Of a DNA stretch of 64,000 nt, positions 51,860 to 61,353 are shown in pieces. The notes below the pieces were generated by a model that did no database searches, had not been told where the DNA came from, and was given only the letters and a program-made list of their open reading frames with translations. The DNA is taken from NCBI GenBank assembly GCA_035540375.1, contig DATLGO010000008.1, positions 1-64,000 of the forward strand. The letters run 5' to 3'. Within the stretch, counting starts at the first letter, position 1. Each line of letters opens with the position of its first letter. Source of the stretch: Candidatus Thermoplasmatota archaeon. Its GTDB lineage: Archaea; Thermoplasmatota; SW-10-69-26; JACQPN01; JAJPHT01. A program made the translations under genes and the position numbers.

Positions 51860-52183
51860 TCAGCGCGCGACGGGAGCCCGCGTGACCCGGCTCAGCGATT
51901 CGAGGACCGCGTGGGTCGAGACCTGCACGTCGCTCAGGTTCGGATCCTTGCGGAGGCCCTCGATGATGTCTCCACGCGCGAAGCGGTCGGCGCTCGCGGG
52001 ATTCTCGAAGAGATAGACGCTCTGGAACTCGCGGATGGACTCCTCGAAAGCCCAGATCTTCCACCGCATGCCCGGAAGCTCCGCGATCGCAGGGGCATCC
52101 GGCATGAAGGATTCCTCAAGTTCGCGCCGCGAGAAGGTCACCCGGAAACGCACCGTGACGATCGTGGGATTGTGGGCCGTCAT
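51860..52183 (-). CDS. YdhR-like monooxygenase-fold protein
   Basis: Protein of 107 residues. TIVTVRFRVTFSRRELEESF, IAELPGMRWKIWAFEESIRE, YLFENPASADRFARGDIIEG and LSDVQVSTHAVLESLSRVTR match the YdhR dimeric alpha-beta barrel family, which may act as a monooxygenase or binding protein. ATG 52183 gives the family start. Convergent with the decarboxylase (six-base gap). Confidence 0.8.
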   Translation of the reverse strand: MTAHNPTIVTVRFRVTFSRRELEESFMPDAPAIAELPGMRWKIWAFEESIREFQSVYLFENPASADRFARGDIIEGLRKDPNLSDVQVSTHAVLESLSRVTRAPVAR

Positions 52184-52248
52184 GATCCCCAGAGACCCTC
52201 GCGGAGGCATGGCCTTGACGCAAGCCGGGTTTGCGCCCTTGGACAAGG

Positions 52249-53202
52249 TCAGCGTCCGAGACGCTCGGCCATCGCGCGGTCGAGCCAGTCGCTCTCCACC
52301 CGCGCGCCGGTGTAAAGGAGGGTCTCGACCTCAGCGACCCCGGGAACCTTGAGGGCCCGGTCACGCATCTCCTCCACTTCGCCGGGGGTCCGGGCATAGA
52401 GGCTCATGTCGTAGTGCCCGAGCGAGGCGGACCAGGGGACCCAGGCCGCGATCGTCCGGTCGTCGAAGAGGTCGAGGAGCGCGGCCGCGGTCGCGCGCCC
52501 GCCCTCGGGCGTGAAATGGAACAGGAAGGCGAAGGGGATGGGATAGGGTGATCGCTCGAGGGCGACGTTGGCCGTGACGTCGAAGGCGCGCTCCGCCGTC
52601 ATGCGGGCCACGCGACGCTTCACAGTCCGCACGCTCACGCCCGCCTCGCGGGCGACGCCCTCGAGAGGTCGGCGCGCGTCATGCCGCAGCGCCGCGAGGA
52701 TGCGCCAATCGAGGGTCGTCAGGGGCTCCCGGACCGGTGGCATCTCGCGGGCCCAGAGCGTGGCCGGACGCCCGCCGCCGACGGCCTCCGTCACGCGGGC
52801 GAGGGTCCGGGCGCGGTCCTCCGGATTCCTCGATTGGATCGCGACGCAGAGGTCCGGACCGAGGAAGGAGAACACCGCCACGATGCCGTCGGCGAGCGGC
52901 AGCGAACCGTACGCCGAAGCCTTCCGCGCGGGGTCGGGAACCTTCCAATGATGGATCTCCCACGTGAGTCCGAGGTGGCGAAGGTTCGGCCACACCTGAT
53001 AGCCCTGGAGGACGCCCAGCTCCGAGAGGCGCGCGAGCCGCGCCTCGACCGTCTGTCGCGTCGTTCCCACACGCTCGGCGAGCCGCGCGGGCTTGATGGC
53101 GTCGAGCGAGCGCGCCCCGTAGGCGAAGGGGGTCGTCCCCATCGCGCGCAAGAGACGCATGTCGAGCGCGTCCACGGGCGGGGGAGGCTTGTACGGCCGC
53201 AT
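52249..53202 (-). CDS. double winged-helix regulator, Lrp/AsnC-like, paralog 2
   Basis: Regulator of 317 residues with the same plan as the protein at 47969: ALDMRLLRAMGTTPFAYGAR, VGTTRQTVEARLARLSELGV, PNLRHLGLTWEIHHWKVPD, MPPVREPLTTLDWRILAALR and GVSVRTVKRRVARMTAERAF align position by position. It likely arose by duplication. Ligand and targets are unknown. ATG 53202 is used; GTG 53175 (VDALDMRLLRAM) would match paralog 1 better. Confidence 0.8.
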   Translation of the reverse strand: MRPYKPPPPVDALDMRLLRAMGTTPFAYGARSLDAIKPARLAERVGTTRQTVEARLARLSELGVLQGYQVWPNLRHLGLTWEIHHWKVPDPARKASAYGSLPLADGIVAVFSFLGPDLCVAIQSRNPEDRARTLARVTEAVGGGRPATLWAREMPPVREPLTTLDWRILAALRHDARRPLEGVAREAGVSVRTVKRRVARMTAERAFDVTANVALERSPYPIPFAFLFHFTPEGGRATAAALLDLFDDRTIAAWVPWSASLGHYDMSLYARTPGEVEEMRDRALKVPGVAEVETLLYTGARVESDWLDRAMAERLGR

Positions 53203-53205
53203 CAA

Positions 53206-53436
53206 CGTGCCGTCGCGCGCGCAGCCCCCCGCGCGCGTCGACGGATGCTTCTTGGAAAGGGCCCCCTCCGCTCCCGCGTGTTCCGCGGCCGTGGTCGACC
53301 CTGGCGCCGACGCTTCTCCCGTGGAATCAATCGATTAAGCCACCTTCGACGAAAGGCATCGGGGAGGCCGAACGGGGCCGCGCGCTCCCGGTCGGGGCAA
53401 TCCATTCCGCGGCATCGGCGCTCGAGGTTCAGTCGC
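53206..53436. other. gene-poor stretch, no gene seen
   Basis: Upstream of paralog 2 there is no convincing reading frame. The patch contains an AT-richer spot (GGAATCAATCGATTAAGCC at about 53321) that could hold a promoter element reading rightwards towards the remnant at 53437. Nothing else recognised. Confidence 0.4.
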
Positions 53437-53665
53437 CACACGACCGCCGAGGGCCCTGTCGAGCTCCGGTACGACAGCGCCAAATCCAACGACGCGGCCC
53501 CCGTCGCCTTCACGGTTGACCCGCCCAAGCGGACGCGGCACGCGTTCCTCGTCCTGCGCGGCACCTTCCGGATGACCGGCCCCGCCGGGGAATGGAACCG
53601 CGGCCGGCTCGGGGCTCCTCTTCAGCACGCTCCCGCGCGACACGTTCAACGACGTCGTCGCGTGA
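53437..53665 (+). pseudogene. frameshifted remnant of an exported-type protein
   Basis: One frame gives GPVELRYDSAKSNDAAPVAF, TVDPPKRTRHAFLVLRGTFR and MTGPAGEWN, which read like a natural beta-rich secreted domain. After a +1 shift near 53580 the sense continues as LLFSTLPRDTFNDVVA and a TGA at 53663-53665. No start codon or signal peptide is found upstream, so both the beginning and one base are lost. The family is unknown. Alternatively it is a sequencing error in a short gene. Confidence 0.4.
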
Positions 53666-53836
53666 GGCCGAGCGCATCACCGCGCCGCCACCGCCCGAGA
53701 TACCGCTCCCCGGCGTCGCCGCCGAAAGGGACCGCGGGGCCACCCGTCGGAATGGCGTCTGCCACCCGAGTTGCAATGAGAGGAGGGTTCAATAGCGGAT
53801 TATCCCTTCGAGTGGTCATGAGACGCCGCCTCGCCC

Positions 53837-54655
53837 TTGCCGCCTTTGCTCGCCACCATCGCCCTCGTCGCTCCGACGGTGACACCGGGGGCCGGCGCGG
53901 CGCCTACGGTCACCGGATCCATCCATCTCGTTACGGTCCAGCGACTCGTGGACAACCTTCTCGCGGTTCAGCAGGTCCGTGATTCCTTCAAGGACGGCGA
54001 GACTCTGATCGTCCGCTTCACCGACATCACATCCCCAACACTCCATCGATTCGAATTCTTCGGAACGCTCAGGGACGGGGGCGCGAGGATGGAGACCATC
54101 GGCCGATACCGGGATAACGCGGCCACTCACATCATCACGATCAACGAGGCGGCCGCAATCTCGCTCGCCAACGCGTTCGACCCCAGCAATACGGGGATGC
54201 TCATCCTCACCGGCGGGCACGCGAGCCTGACGAGCCAGGATCTTGCGACCCAGGCCGGGTTCAACGCGATCCTGAAGACCCCGGCAAAGTCCGGCCTCAG
54301 CGTCTACATGCCGACGGTCGGCCGCAACATCACGTACGCAGGCTGCAGCGGCACGCTTGCGGCGAGCCAGACCGAAGGTTACCTCGTCGTGCCCTTGTGC
54401 GGCGCCGACTACGTCGTCAACGCGCTCGGCGGCGTCAATGGACGAATCCCCAACAAGAAGCTCGACGATTACATCTGCCGCGTGACTCGTTCGGAGTTTT
54501 GCGATTCGGTGCTCGTCACCGTGGCCGCACTCAAGGCCGTGAAGGACGCTTGCAAGGCGGGAATCGGGCCCAAACCCGGCCCCCGTGCGGAGGGCATGGC
54601 GTGGATGAAGCGGTACAACGACTGCCTGCGTAGTTCCAATGAGGTGGCTTCGTGA
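53837..54655 (+). CDS. secreted protein, unknown, start uncertain
   Basis: Protein of about 272 residues. PPLLATIALVAPTVTPGAGA looks like the hydrophobic core of a signal peptide, but the only start in frame is TTG 53837, without a basic n-region. ATG 53818 in another frame supplies MRRRLALAA, so one base may have been lost or gained. The mature part (VQRLVDNLLAVQQVRDSFKD, LVTVAALKAVKDACKAG) has four Cys in its C-terminal half. It uses more A/T and Asn/Ile codons than neighbours, hinting at recent transfer. Stop overlaps the next gene (GTGA). Confidence 0.6.
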   Translation: MPPLLATIALVAPTVTPGAGAAPTVTGSIHLVTVQRLVDNLLAVQQVRDSFKDGETLIVRFTDITSPTLHRFEFFGTLRDGGARMETIGRYRDNAATHIITINEAAAISLANAFDPSNTGMLILTGGHASLTSQDLATQAGFNAILKTPAKSGLSVYMPTVGRNITYAGCSGTLAASQTEGYLVVPLCGADYVVNALGGVNGRIPNKKLDDYICRVTRSEFCDSVLVTVAALKAVKDACKAGIGPKPGPRAEGMAWMKRYNDCLRSSNEVAS

Positions 54656-55104
54656 AGCGCGGCCTCCTCATCGCGGGCGGCATCGTCGTCGGAATCCTTC
54701 TCGTGGTGGGGCTCGGCGCCGCCTGGCTCCTCGCGCCCGCCGAAGTGAAGGCCTTCCACGAGCCCGGCCCCTCCTTCGAGGCGCGCCACCGCGGAGGCCT
54801 CGTGGAAGCGGGGCTGGAACTCGTGGGCGTGACCGATGTCCTCTACGCCGAAAGCGACGGGCTGGCCTACGTGGGTTACAATGTTCCCGCGAACGCGACC
54901 GCGACCGTCGACGAAATGCAGACGGCCGCCCTCGTCGCCCTCGCGAGCGCGAACCCGGACGCGAAGACCGGCATCGCGGTGCTCCACGAGTCCGACGTCG
55001 CGAAGCTCGAGTGGAAGGCCGACCTCGACGCGCTGCGCGCGGCCGTCGAGGACGCAACGAAACTCGAAGCGTGGCTCGCGAGCATCGAGAAGAAGACGAT
55101 CTGA
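54652..55104 (+). CDS. membrane-anchored protein, unknown
   Basis: Protein of 150 residues: an N-terminal anchor (KRGLLIAGGIVVGILLVVGL GAAW) and a soluble outside domain (VGVTDVLYAESDGLAYVGYN, ATVDEMQTAALVALASANPD) of alpha/beta character ending in a Lys-rich helix. Starts by GTGA overlap with the secreted protein gene, so the two probably function together at the cell surface. Not recognised. Confidence 0.7.
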   Translation: MKRGLLIAGGIVVGILLVVGLGAAWLLAPAEVKAFHEPGPSFEARHRGGLVEAGLELVGVTDVLYAESDGLAYVGYNVPANATATVDEMQTAALVALASANPDAKTGIAVLHESDVAKLEWKADLDALRAAVEDATKLEAWLASIEKKTI

Positions 55105-55163
55105 ACGCCGGTTCCGGGCGCGGTCCCAGCACCGCGTCCCGGAACGCGCCTGCAACGCCCGGT

Positions 55164-55883
55164 ATGGTCGGTCGGCGCAATCCCTTTCCGTGCGACCCGC
55201 GCTCGGCCCTCGTGGACCGCCCCTTCCTCGCCGGCGTGCGCGCGATGCTGCCGGTCACGTTCGCGATGCTCCCGTTCGCGATCCTCCTCGGCGTCACGGC
55301 CGCGAACCTCGGGTGGCCGTGGTGGCGGGTCCTGCTCCAGTCCGTCTTCATCGTCGCGGGCGCGGCGCAGCTCGCGATGGTGCGCCTCCTCGACGAGGGC
55401 GCGCCCGCGATCGTCGTCATCGCGACCGCCGCGCTCATCAACCTCCGCTTCGCGATGTACGGCGCCGCCCTGCGCCCGTGGTTCGCCGGCGCGCCGCGGC
55501 GCCTGCGCGCGCTTGTGGCCTACGTCCTCACGGACCAGGCCTTCGCCGTCGGCACGCGCGACATGCCCGCGCTCGAGGCGAAGGACCGCTGGCCGTTCTA
55601 CCTCGGAAGCGCCCTCACGCTTCCCGTCATGTGGTTCACGGTCACGACCGCGAGCGCCATCGTCGGCGCGCGCCTCCCCGCCGCGTGGCCGCTCGAATTC
55701 GCGGTCCCCCTCACGTTCCTCGCGCTGCTTGCGCCCGCGCTCAGGACGCGCGGCGCCTGGATCGCCGCGGGCGCCGCGGGCGCGATTGCGACCGCGGCGG
55801 CCGTCCTCCCGTACAACGTGAACCTCCTCCTCGGCGCCCTCGCGGGCATCGGGCTCGGCGCCGCCTTCGAGGTGAAGCGGTGA
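55164..55883 (+). CDS. azlC: AzlC-type branched-chain amino acid exporter subunit
   Basis: Large subunit of the AzlCD/LIV-E family, 239 residues, about seven membrane segments. GVRAMLPVTFAMLPFAILLG, LINLRFAMYGAALRPWF and VLTDQAFAVGTRDMP are typical (the LRH..YG..L signature reads LRFAMYGAAL). It exports branched-chain amino acids or analogues. ATG 55164. The next gene azlD starts within its stop codon (GTGA). Confidence 0.9.
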   Translation: MVGRRNPFPCDPRSALVDRPFLAGVRAMLPVTFAMLPFAILLGVTAANLGWPWWRVLLQSVFIVAGAAQLAMVRLLDEGAPAIVVIATAALINLRFAMYGAALRPWFAGAPRRLRALVAYVLTDQAFAVGTRDMPALEAKDRWPFYLGSALTLPVMWFTVTTASAIVGARLPAAWPLEFAVPLTFLALLAPALRTRGAWIAAGAAGAIATAAAVLPYNVNLLLGALAGIGLGAAFEVKR

Positions 55884-56197
55884 ACGAGGCCGACTTCTGG
55901 ATCGTGCTCGTCGGCGCGGCCGTCGCGACGTACGCCGCGCGCGCCGTCTTCCTCGTGCCCGACGCGACGAAGCCGCCCGCGCGCTTCGAGCCCGCGCTCC
56001 GGCTCGTCGGCCCCGCCGTGCTCGCGGCCCTCGCGATCCCCGCGATCCTCCGGGCGCCCGGGACCGGGTCCTTGGACCTCGCGCGCGTCGTCTCAGGGGC
56101 GATCGCTTTCGGCGTCGCCTGGCGGACCAAGAGCGTCGCGTGGACGATCGTGGCGGGCTTCGCGGCGCTCGTCGCGGCGAGCGCCGCTTGGCCTTGA
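55880..56197 (+). CDS. azlD: AzlD-type small subunit
   Basis: Small membrane subunit of 105 residues: WIVLVGAAVATYAARAVFLV, ALRLVGPAVLAALAIPAILR and a final hydrophobic segment fit AzlD (TY..R..P pattern altered to TYAARAVFLV). Acts with AzlC as one exporter. GTG start overlaps the azlC stop. The last gene on this strand before the hairpin region. Confidence 0.88.
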   Translation: MNEADFWIVLVGAAVATYAARAVFLVPDATKPPARFEPALRLVGPAVLAALAIPAILRAPGTGSLDLARVVSGAIAFGVAWRTKSVAWTIVAGFAALVAASAAWP

Positions 56198-56212
56198 CGC
56201 GGTCCAGCTTCC

Positions 56213-56314
56213 GCCCGAAGCCCTGCGGGCTTCGGGCTCGACTCGACATGGACGAGGCCTTTGATCGCGCTGTCGCGCGATCAAAGGTTGCTCACCGTGC
56301 CTGCGGGCACGGTG
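56213..56314. other. three consecutive strong hairpins between azlD and tfb
   Basis: Three perfect inverted repeats in about 100 bases. First: GCCCGAAGCCC / GGGCTTCGGGC, 11-base arms, loop TGC (56213-56237). Second: CCTTTGATCGCGC / GCGCGATCAAAGG, 13-base arms, loop TGTC (56258-56287). Third: CACCGTGCC / GGCACGGTG, 9-base arms, loop TGCG (56293-56314). They may be bidirectional terminators for the convergent azlCD and tfb transcripts, or one structured RNA. No long reading frame crosses them. Confidence 0.65.
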
Positions 56315-56338
56315 GCCATCTAGTGCCGCCTCCAGGCG

Positions 56339-57286
56339 TCACAAGATGATGTCGATGTCCAGCTTCTCCGCGAGTTCCTTGTACCGGTTGCGGATCGTGA
56401 CCTCGGTCACGCCCGCCACGTCGGCGACCTCGCGCTGCGTGCGGCGCTCGCCGCAGAGGATCGACGAGATGTAGAGCGCGGCCGCCGCGACGCCCGTGGG
56501 GCCGCGACCGGACGTGAGCTCCTTGTCCGCCGCCTGCTTGAGAATCTCGACCGCCTTGGCCTGGATCTCGCCCGAGAGCTTGAGCTCCGAGCAGAAGCGG
56601 GGGATGTAGTCGATCGGGCTCGTCGGCATGAGCTTCAGCTTGAGCTCGCGCGCGATGAAGCGGTACGTGCGGCCGATCTCCTTGCGGGAGACGCGGCTCG
56701 CGTCGGCGATCTCGTCGAGCGTGCGGGGCACGTTGCACTGGCGGCACGCCGCGTAGAGCGAGGCCGCGGCGACGCCCTCGATGGAGCGGCCGCGGATGAG
56801 GTTCTTCTGGACCGCGCGGCGGTAGACCATGGCCGCGGTCTCACGCACGTTCCTCGGGAGACCCATGCGGCTCGCCATGCGGTCGAGCTCGCTCAGGGCG
56901 AAGGCGAGGTTGCGCTCGGTCGCGTTCGAGACGCGGATGCGGCGCTGCCACTTGCGGAGACGGTAGAGCTGGGCGCGGGACTTCGTCGGGATGTTCTTGC
57001 CGTACGAGTCCTTGTTGCGCCACCCGATCTCGGTCGAGAGACCCTTGTCGTGGATCGTGTAGGTCATCGGGGCACCGACACGGGCGCGCTTCTCGCGCTG
57101 CTCGTGGTCGAAGGCGCGCCACTCCGGGCCCTGGTCGATGAAGTGCTCGTCCAGCACGAGGCCGCAGCTCGAGCACACGAGCTCGCCGCGCTCGTAGTCG
57201 CGGGCGAGGTGCTTCGAGCCGCACTCGGGGCACTGGCTGATCTCCTCGACCTGCTCTTCGGGGTTCTTCGCCTTGGTGTCAGCCAC
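56339..57286 (-). CDS. tfb: transcription initiation factor TFB
   Basis: Archaeal TFIIB homologue of 315 residues. Zinc ribbon [20 protein letters not shown] with CSSCG, B-finger region ([20 protein letters not shown]), then two cyclin folds with the helix-turn-helix [20 protein letters not shown] near the end. It recruits RNA polymerase to TBP-bound promoters. GTG 57286 has AAGGAGATGAC as a likely Shine-Dalgarno. It directly follows gar1, the conserved euryarchaeal gar1-tfb order. Confidence 0.97.
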   Translation of the reverse strand: MADTKAKNPEEQVEEISQCPECGSKHLARDYERGELVCSSCGLVLDEHFIDQGPEWRAFDHEQREKRARVGAPMTYTIHDKGLSTEIGWRNKDSYGKNIPTKSRAQLYRLRKWQRRIRVSNATERNLAFALSELDRMASRMGLPRNVRETAAMVYRRAVQKNLIRGRSIEGVAAASLYAACRQCNVPRTLDEIADASRVSRKEIGRTYRFIARELKLKLMPTSPIDYIPRFCSELKLSGEIQAKAVEILKQAADKELTSGRGPTGVAAAALYISSILCGERRTQREVADVAGVTEVTIRNRYKELAEKLDIDIIL

Positions 57287-57309
57287 GATGTCATCTCCTT
57301 GAACGGGAA

Positions 57310-57582
57310 TCAGCGGCGGCCGCGCGGCGGGGGGCCGCGGGGGCCGGACCGCTCCGAGGGGAAGAGCGCCTTCCCGACGAGGCGGTGGAACTTCGCGCCC
57401 TTCGCGGGCGCGACGACCAGGTACGGGGCCTTGACGGGGCCGATGACGTCCGCGACGCGCCCCACGGGCTCGCGGCGCTGGTCCACGAGGAACGTGCCGA
57501 CCGGCACGAGGGCGGGCGCCTTCACGATGAGGGAGCCGCGCGCCGTCACGTGGAGGACTTCGCCGGCGGATGTCGTGGCCAT
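57310..57582 (-). CDS. gar1: H/ACA RNA-protein complex subunit Gar1
   Basis: Protein of 90 residues. [40 protein letters not shown] and APYLVVAP match the archaeal Gar1 beta barrel that works with Cbf5, Nop10 and L7Ae in RNA-guided pseudouridylation. The C-terminal Gly/Arg-rich tail (RGPPPRGRR) is typical. Its promoter is the strong TATATAAA element about 80 bases upstream. Precedes tfb by 23 bases. Confidence 0.93.
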   Translation of the reverse strand: MATTSAGEVLHVTARGSLIVKAPALVPVGTFLVDQRREPVGRVADVIGPVKAPYLVVAPAKGAKFHRLVGKALFPSERSGPRGPPPRGRR

Positions 57583-57952
57583 GGTCCGACCTGATCGACC
57601 GGGTCACGCCCGGCCTCAGCCTACCAAAGCATGAGCAACGATATAGGGTTTGCCCCTGCGTTTATATACTTCCGCGCCTCGCGGAGCATAAACAATGGCG
57701 TTCGCCATCACCTCGAAAGGGAAAAAAGGGTTCCGTTCCGCTCGCGACGGCATCGCCTTGAACGTGAGGGTCGCGCGAGGATGAACCCTTCGGCGGGGGC
57801 GCGGGCCCGGCAGGAATGCAGGCGGCGGCACGGCGACGGACGGCCCGGAGCGGAGGCTGGCGCGCAGCCCCGCCCGCCCGTCCTGCAGCCGAGAAGCGAA
57901 GCGCGGCCCGACACGGGCGGCGCGGCGCGGGGCGCGGGGCCCCGGGGACGCC
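57583..57952 (-). promoter_or_regulatory. gar1-tfb promoter region and 3' end of ahcY
   Basis: A 370-base gap. On the minus strand GGAAGTATATAAAC (57659-57672) is the most convincing BRE/TATA pair in the window, with a second CTATATCG near 57640-57648; together they would drive gar1-tfb with a leader of about 30-60 bases. CCTTTTTTCCC (57717-57728) on the same strand suits termination of ahcY. The remaining 57780-57950 is GC-rich, without a gene I can support; a small RNA is possible but no family fits. Confidence 0.65.
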
Positions 57953-59215
<1,263 letters not shown>

Positions 59216-59381
59216 GGGGATCGACCCCGGGACGCCCCTCCCCCCGTATCTAGCTAACTCCCGGAACGCCGCGGGAACCGGCGGTCGCCGCCCGACCCGG
59301 GCGCGCCCTTCGCGTCCCGGACGCTCTCATGGGTCGGCCGGACCGGGTCGCTCAGCGGAGGCGGGCGGAGCCGGCCACCCA

Positions 59382-59573
59382 TCAGGCCTTCGTCTCGTGC
59401 ATCTCGGGCGGGAGCAGGTTGGGGATCCCGCCCGCGATGGGGTAATGGAAGTCGCACCGCGCGCAGTAGAGGTCGCCTTCGAGGATCTCCTCGGCGTTCT
59501 CCTCCTTCGCGGTGAGCGCGAGGTCCGTCTTGTGGACCGGGCAGCAGAGGATGTCCATGAGGTCGCGCTTCAT
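59382..59573 (-). CDS. Trm112-like (UPF0434) zinc-binding protein
   Basis: Protein of 63 residues. MDILCCPVHKTDLALTAKEE, DLYCARCDFHYPIAGGIPNL LPPE is the Trm112/UPF0434 pattern with CCPxxx and CARC zinc ligands. Trm112 proteins activate several rRNA, tRNA and protein methyltransferases, consistent with its closeness to ahcY. ATG 59573 has GGCTTTTCAATCC about 30 bases upstream. Nothing is seen in 59216-59381. Confidence 0.88.
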   Translation of the reverse strand: MKRDLMDILCCPVHKTDLALTAKEENAEEILEGDLYCARCDFHYPIAGGIPNLLPPEMHETKA

Positions 59574-59610
59574 GCGATCGTCAAGCTGGACGGGATTGAA
59601 AAGCCTTCGC

Positions 59611-60153
59611 TCACGAGCCCCTGGCGTGCCGCGGACCGGACGCGGCGCGCCCGCGCGCGACGTCCCGGCCGCTTCGAACGAGGCCCCACCCGGCGATCGC
59701 GAGGATCGCGCCGAAAGCCAGGAAGGCGAGGTCCCAGACGAGCGCGCCGCCGGGGCCGGACGGATGGACGTGGTGGATCCCGAGGAGATGATGGTTCACG
59801 AGCCCTTCGACGAGGTTGAAGAGACCCCACCCCGCAAGGAGGCTGCCGGTCAGCACGCGGCCGCTCGGGGGCACGTCGCCGCGGCGCCAGGCGCGATGGA
59901 GCATGAAAAGCCCGATCGCGACCAGGATCCACGTCGCCGCGTGGAAGACCCCGTCGAGCAGGGTATTCACGGACAGGTTCTGCGCGATCGCCGGATCGGG
60001 ATGGCTCGACGCCATGTGGTGCCATTGGAGGATCTGGTGGAGGAGGATGCCGTCGACGAACCCGCCGAGGCCGAATCCGAGGACGAGGCCCGCCGCGACG
60101 AGCGGCCGGGTCGCGGGCGGCGCCGGCCGGGGCGCGGGGCGCGCCGGTTCCAT
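59611..60153 (-). CDS. DUF2243 family membrane protein
   Basis: Membrane protein of 180 residues. LVLGFGLGGFVDGILLHQIL, QWHHMASSHP, then FNLVEGLVNHHLLGIHHVHP are the DUF2243 signature, rich in His that lie near membrane borders and could bind heme or metal. Four membrane segments. Function unknown. ATG 60153 has GGCTCAAACGG about 28 bases upstream. Confidence 0.9.
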   Translation of the reverse strand: MEPARPAPRPAPPATRPLVAAGLVLGFGLGGFVDGILLHQILQWHHMASSHPDPAIAQNLSVNTLLDGVFHAATWILVAIGLFMLHRAWRRGDVPPSGRVLTGSLLAGWGLFNLVEGLVNHHLLGIHHVHPSGPGGALVWDLAFLAFGAILAIAGWGLVRSGRDVARGRAASGPRHARGS

Positions 60154-60257
60154 GCGGCGTCGTCCGTGCGCCCCCCGTTTGAGCCTCGTCGCGCGATCAT
60201 CTGTGGCGTCGAAACCGTGCGCGATCCTTTTTGCACGCCTCCGATGCTCCCGGATGG

Positions 60258-61316
60258 ATGACGGAGGGCGGGACCGCGCGCCGCAGGTGGACGGTCCGGG
60301 TCGTTTCCGGCGTCGCCGGGCTGCTGCTTTTCATCCTCGCGCTCCAGCTCATGCGTCGCGGCGCGGGCGGCCTCGAGCCGTTCGTCCGCGACCTCCTGGG
60401 CGTCGACGACGCCGCCTCCGCGCTCGGTTTCGGGTGGGCTGCCGCCTACCTCGTCATGAGCGGTTCGCCCGTCGCCGCGATCTCCCTCACGCTGTTCGTG
60501 AGCGGCATCCTCGACGACATCCAGACCTTCGTCATGATCGCGGGATCGCGGCTCGGGGCTTCGCTCATCGTCCTCGTCGTGGGCTTTCTCTACGCCCTGC
60601 GCGGCCGCGACCGCGGCGCGAGCCTGCAGATGGGGCTCCTGTCGCTGCTCGTCACGTACACCATCTACGTTCCAGCGATCGTCATCGGCATCCTTCTCCT
60701 CGAATCGGGCACGTTCGACGCCGTCCGCCTCGCTCCCCCGGCGGGTCTTGTCGACGCGATCGGACTCGTCTACGATCCGATCGTCGAGCTGCTCGCGCGA
60801 CGCCTTCCGTTCTGGGCGCTCTTCATCGCGGGCGCCGCGGCCGTCGTCGCCGCGCTCCAGGTCTTCGACCGCGCGCTTCCCGACTTCGAGAAGCGCTCGC
60901 CGGTCCGCGGCGTGGGCGTGCAGATCTACCGCCCGGCCGTCATGTTCGCGCTCGGGTTCGTCGTGACGCTCTTCACGCTCTCGGTCTCCGTCTCGCTCGG
61001 CATCCTCGTGCCGCTCAGCGCGAAGGGGCTCGTGCGCCGGGAGAACGTCATACCGTACATCATGGGCGCCAACGTGAGCACGTTCATCGACACCCTCTTC
61101 GCGGCGCTCCTCCTCGACGCGCCGCGGGCCTTCACCATCGTGCTCGTGGAGATGGTCGCCGTGGCCCTCGTCTCCGTGGCCGTCCTCGTCTTCTCCTACG
61201 ACCGCTACCAGAAGACGATGCTCGACATCCTCGATCGCATCCTGCGATCGCGCGCGACGCTCGCGGTCTTCCTCGCAGTCATCCTCGTGCTGCCCTTCGT
61301 GCTCCTCAGGACGTGA
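60258..61316 (+). CDS. Na/Pi symporter-like membrane protein
   Basis: Membrane protein of 352 residues with about eight to nine segments. AYLVMSGSPVAAISLTLFVS and IMGANVSTFIDTLFAALLLD are the paired repeat motifs of the haloarchaeal sodium/phosphate symporter group (usual SGSP and GAN..T.). Likely moves phosphate or another anion with Na+. ATG 60258 has ATCCTTTTTGC about 28 bases upstream; the longer frame overlaps that box. Followed by a UspA gene in the same operon. Confidence 0.78.
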   Translation: MTEGGTARRRWTVRVVSGVAGLLLFILALQLMRRGAGGLEPFVRDLLGVDDAASALGFGWAAAYLVMSGSPVAAISLTLFVSGILDDIQTFVMIAGSRLGASLIVLVVGFLYALRGRDRGASLQMGLLSLLVTYTIYVPAIVIGILLLESGTFDAVRLAPPAGLVDAIGLVYDPIVELLARRLPFWALFIAGAAAVVAALQVFDRALPDFEKRSPVRGVGVQIYRPAVMFALGFVVTLFTLSVSVSLGILVPLSAKGLVRRENVIPYIMGANVSTFIDTLFAALLLDAPRAFTIVLVEMVAVALVSVAVLVFSYDRYQKTMLDILDRILRSRATLAVFLAVILVLPFVLLRT

Positions 61317-61353
61317 ACAAGATGACGAACGAACCGACCTTGGAGGTCTCGGC

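Noticed and set aside
57695-57784. 29-codon frame (MAFAITSKGKKGF...) downstream of the TATA core
   Set aside because: Too short, antisense to the gar1 side, and no homologous pattern recognised.
57784-57950. Possible RNase P RNA or SRP RNA
   Set aside because: The conserved RNase P regions and the SRP helix-8 core are not present; only GC-rich sequence.
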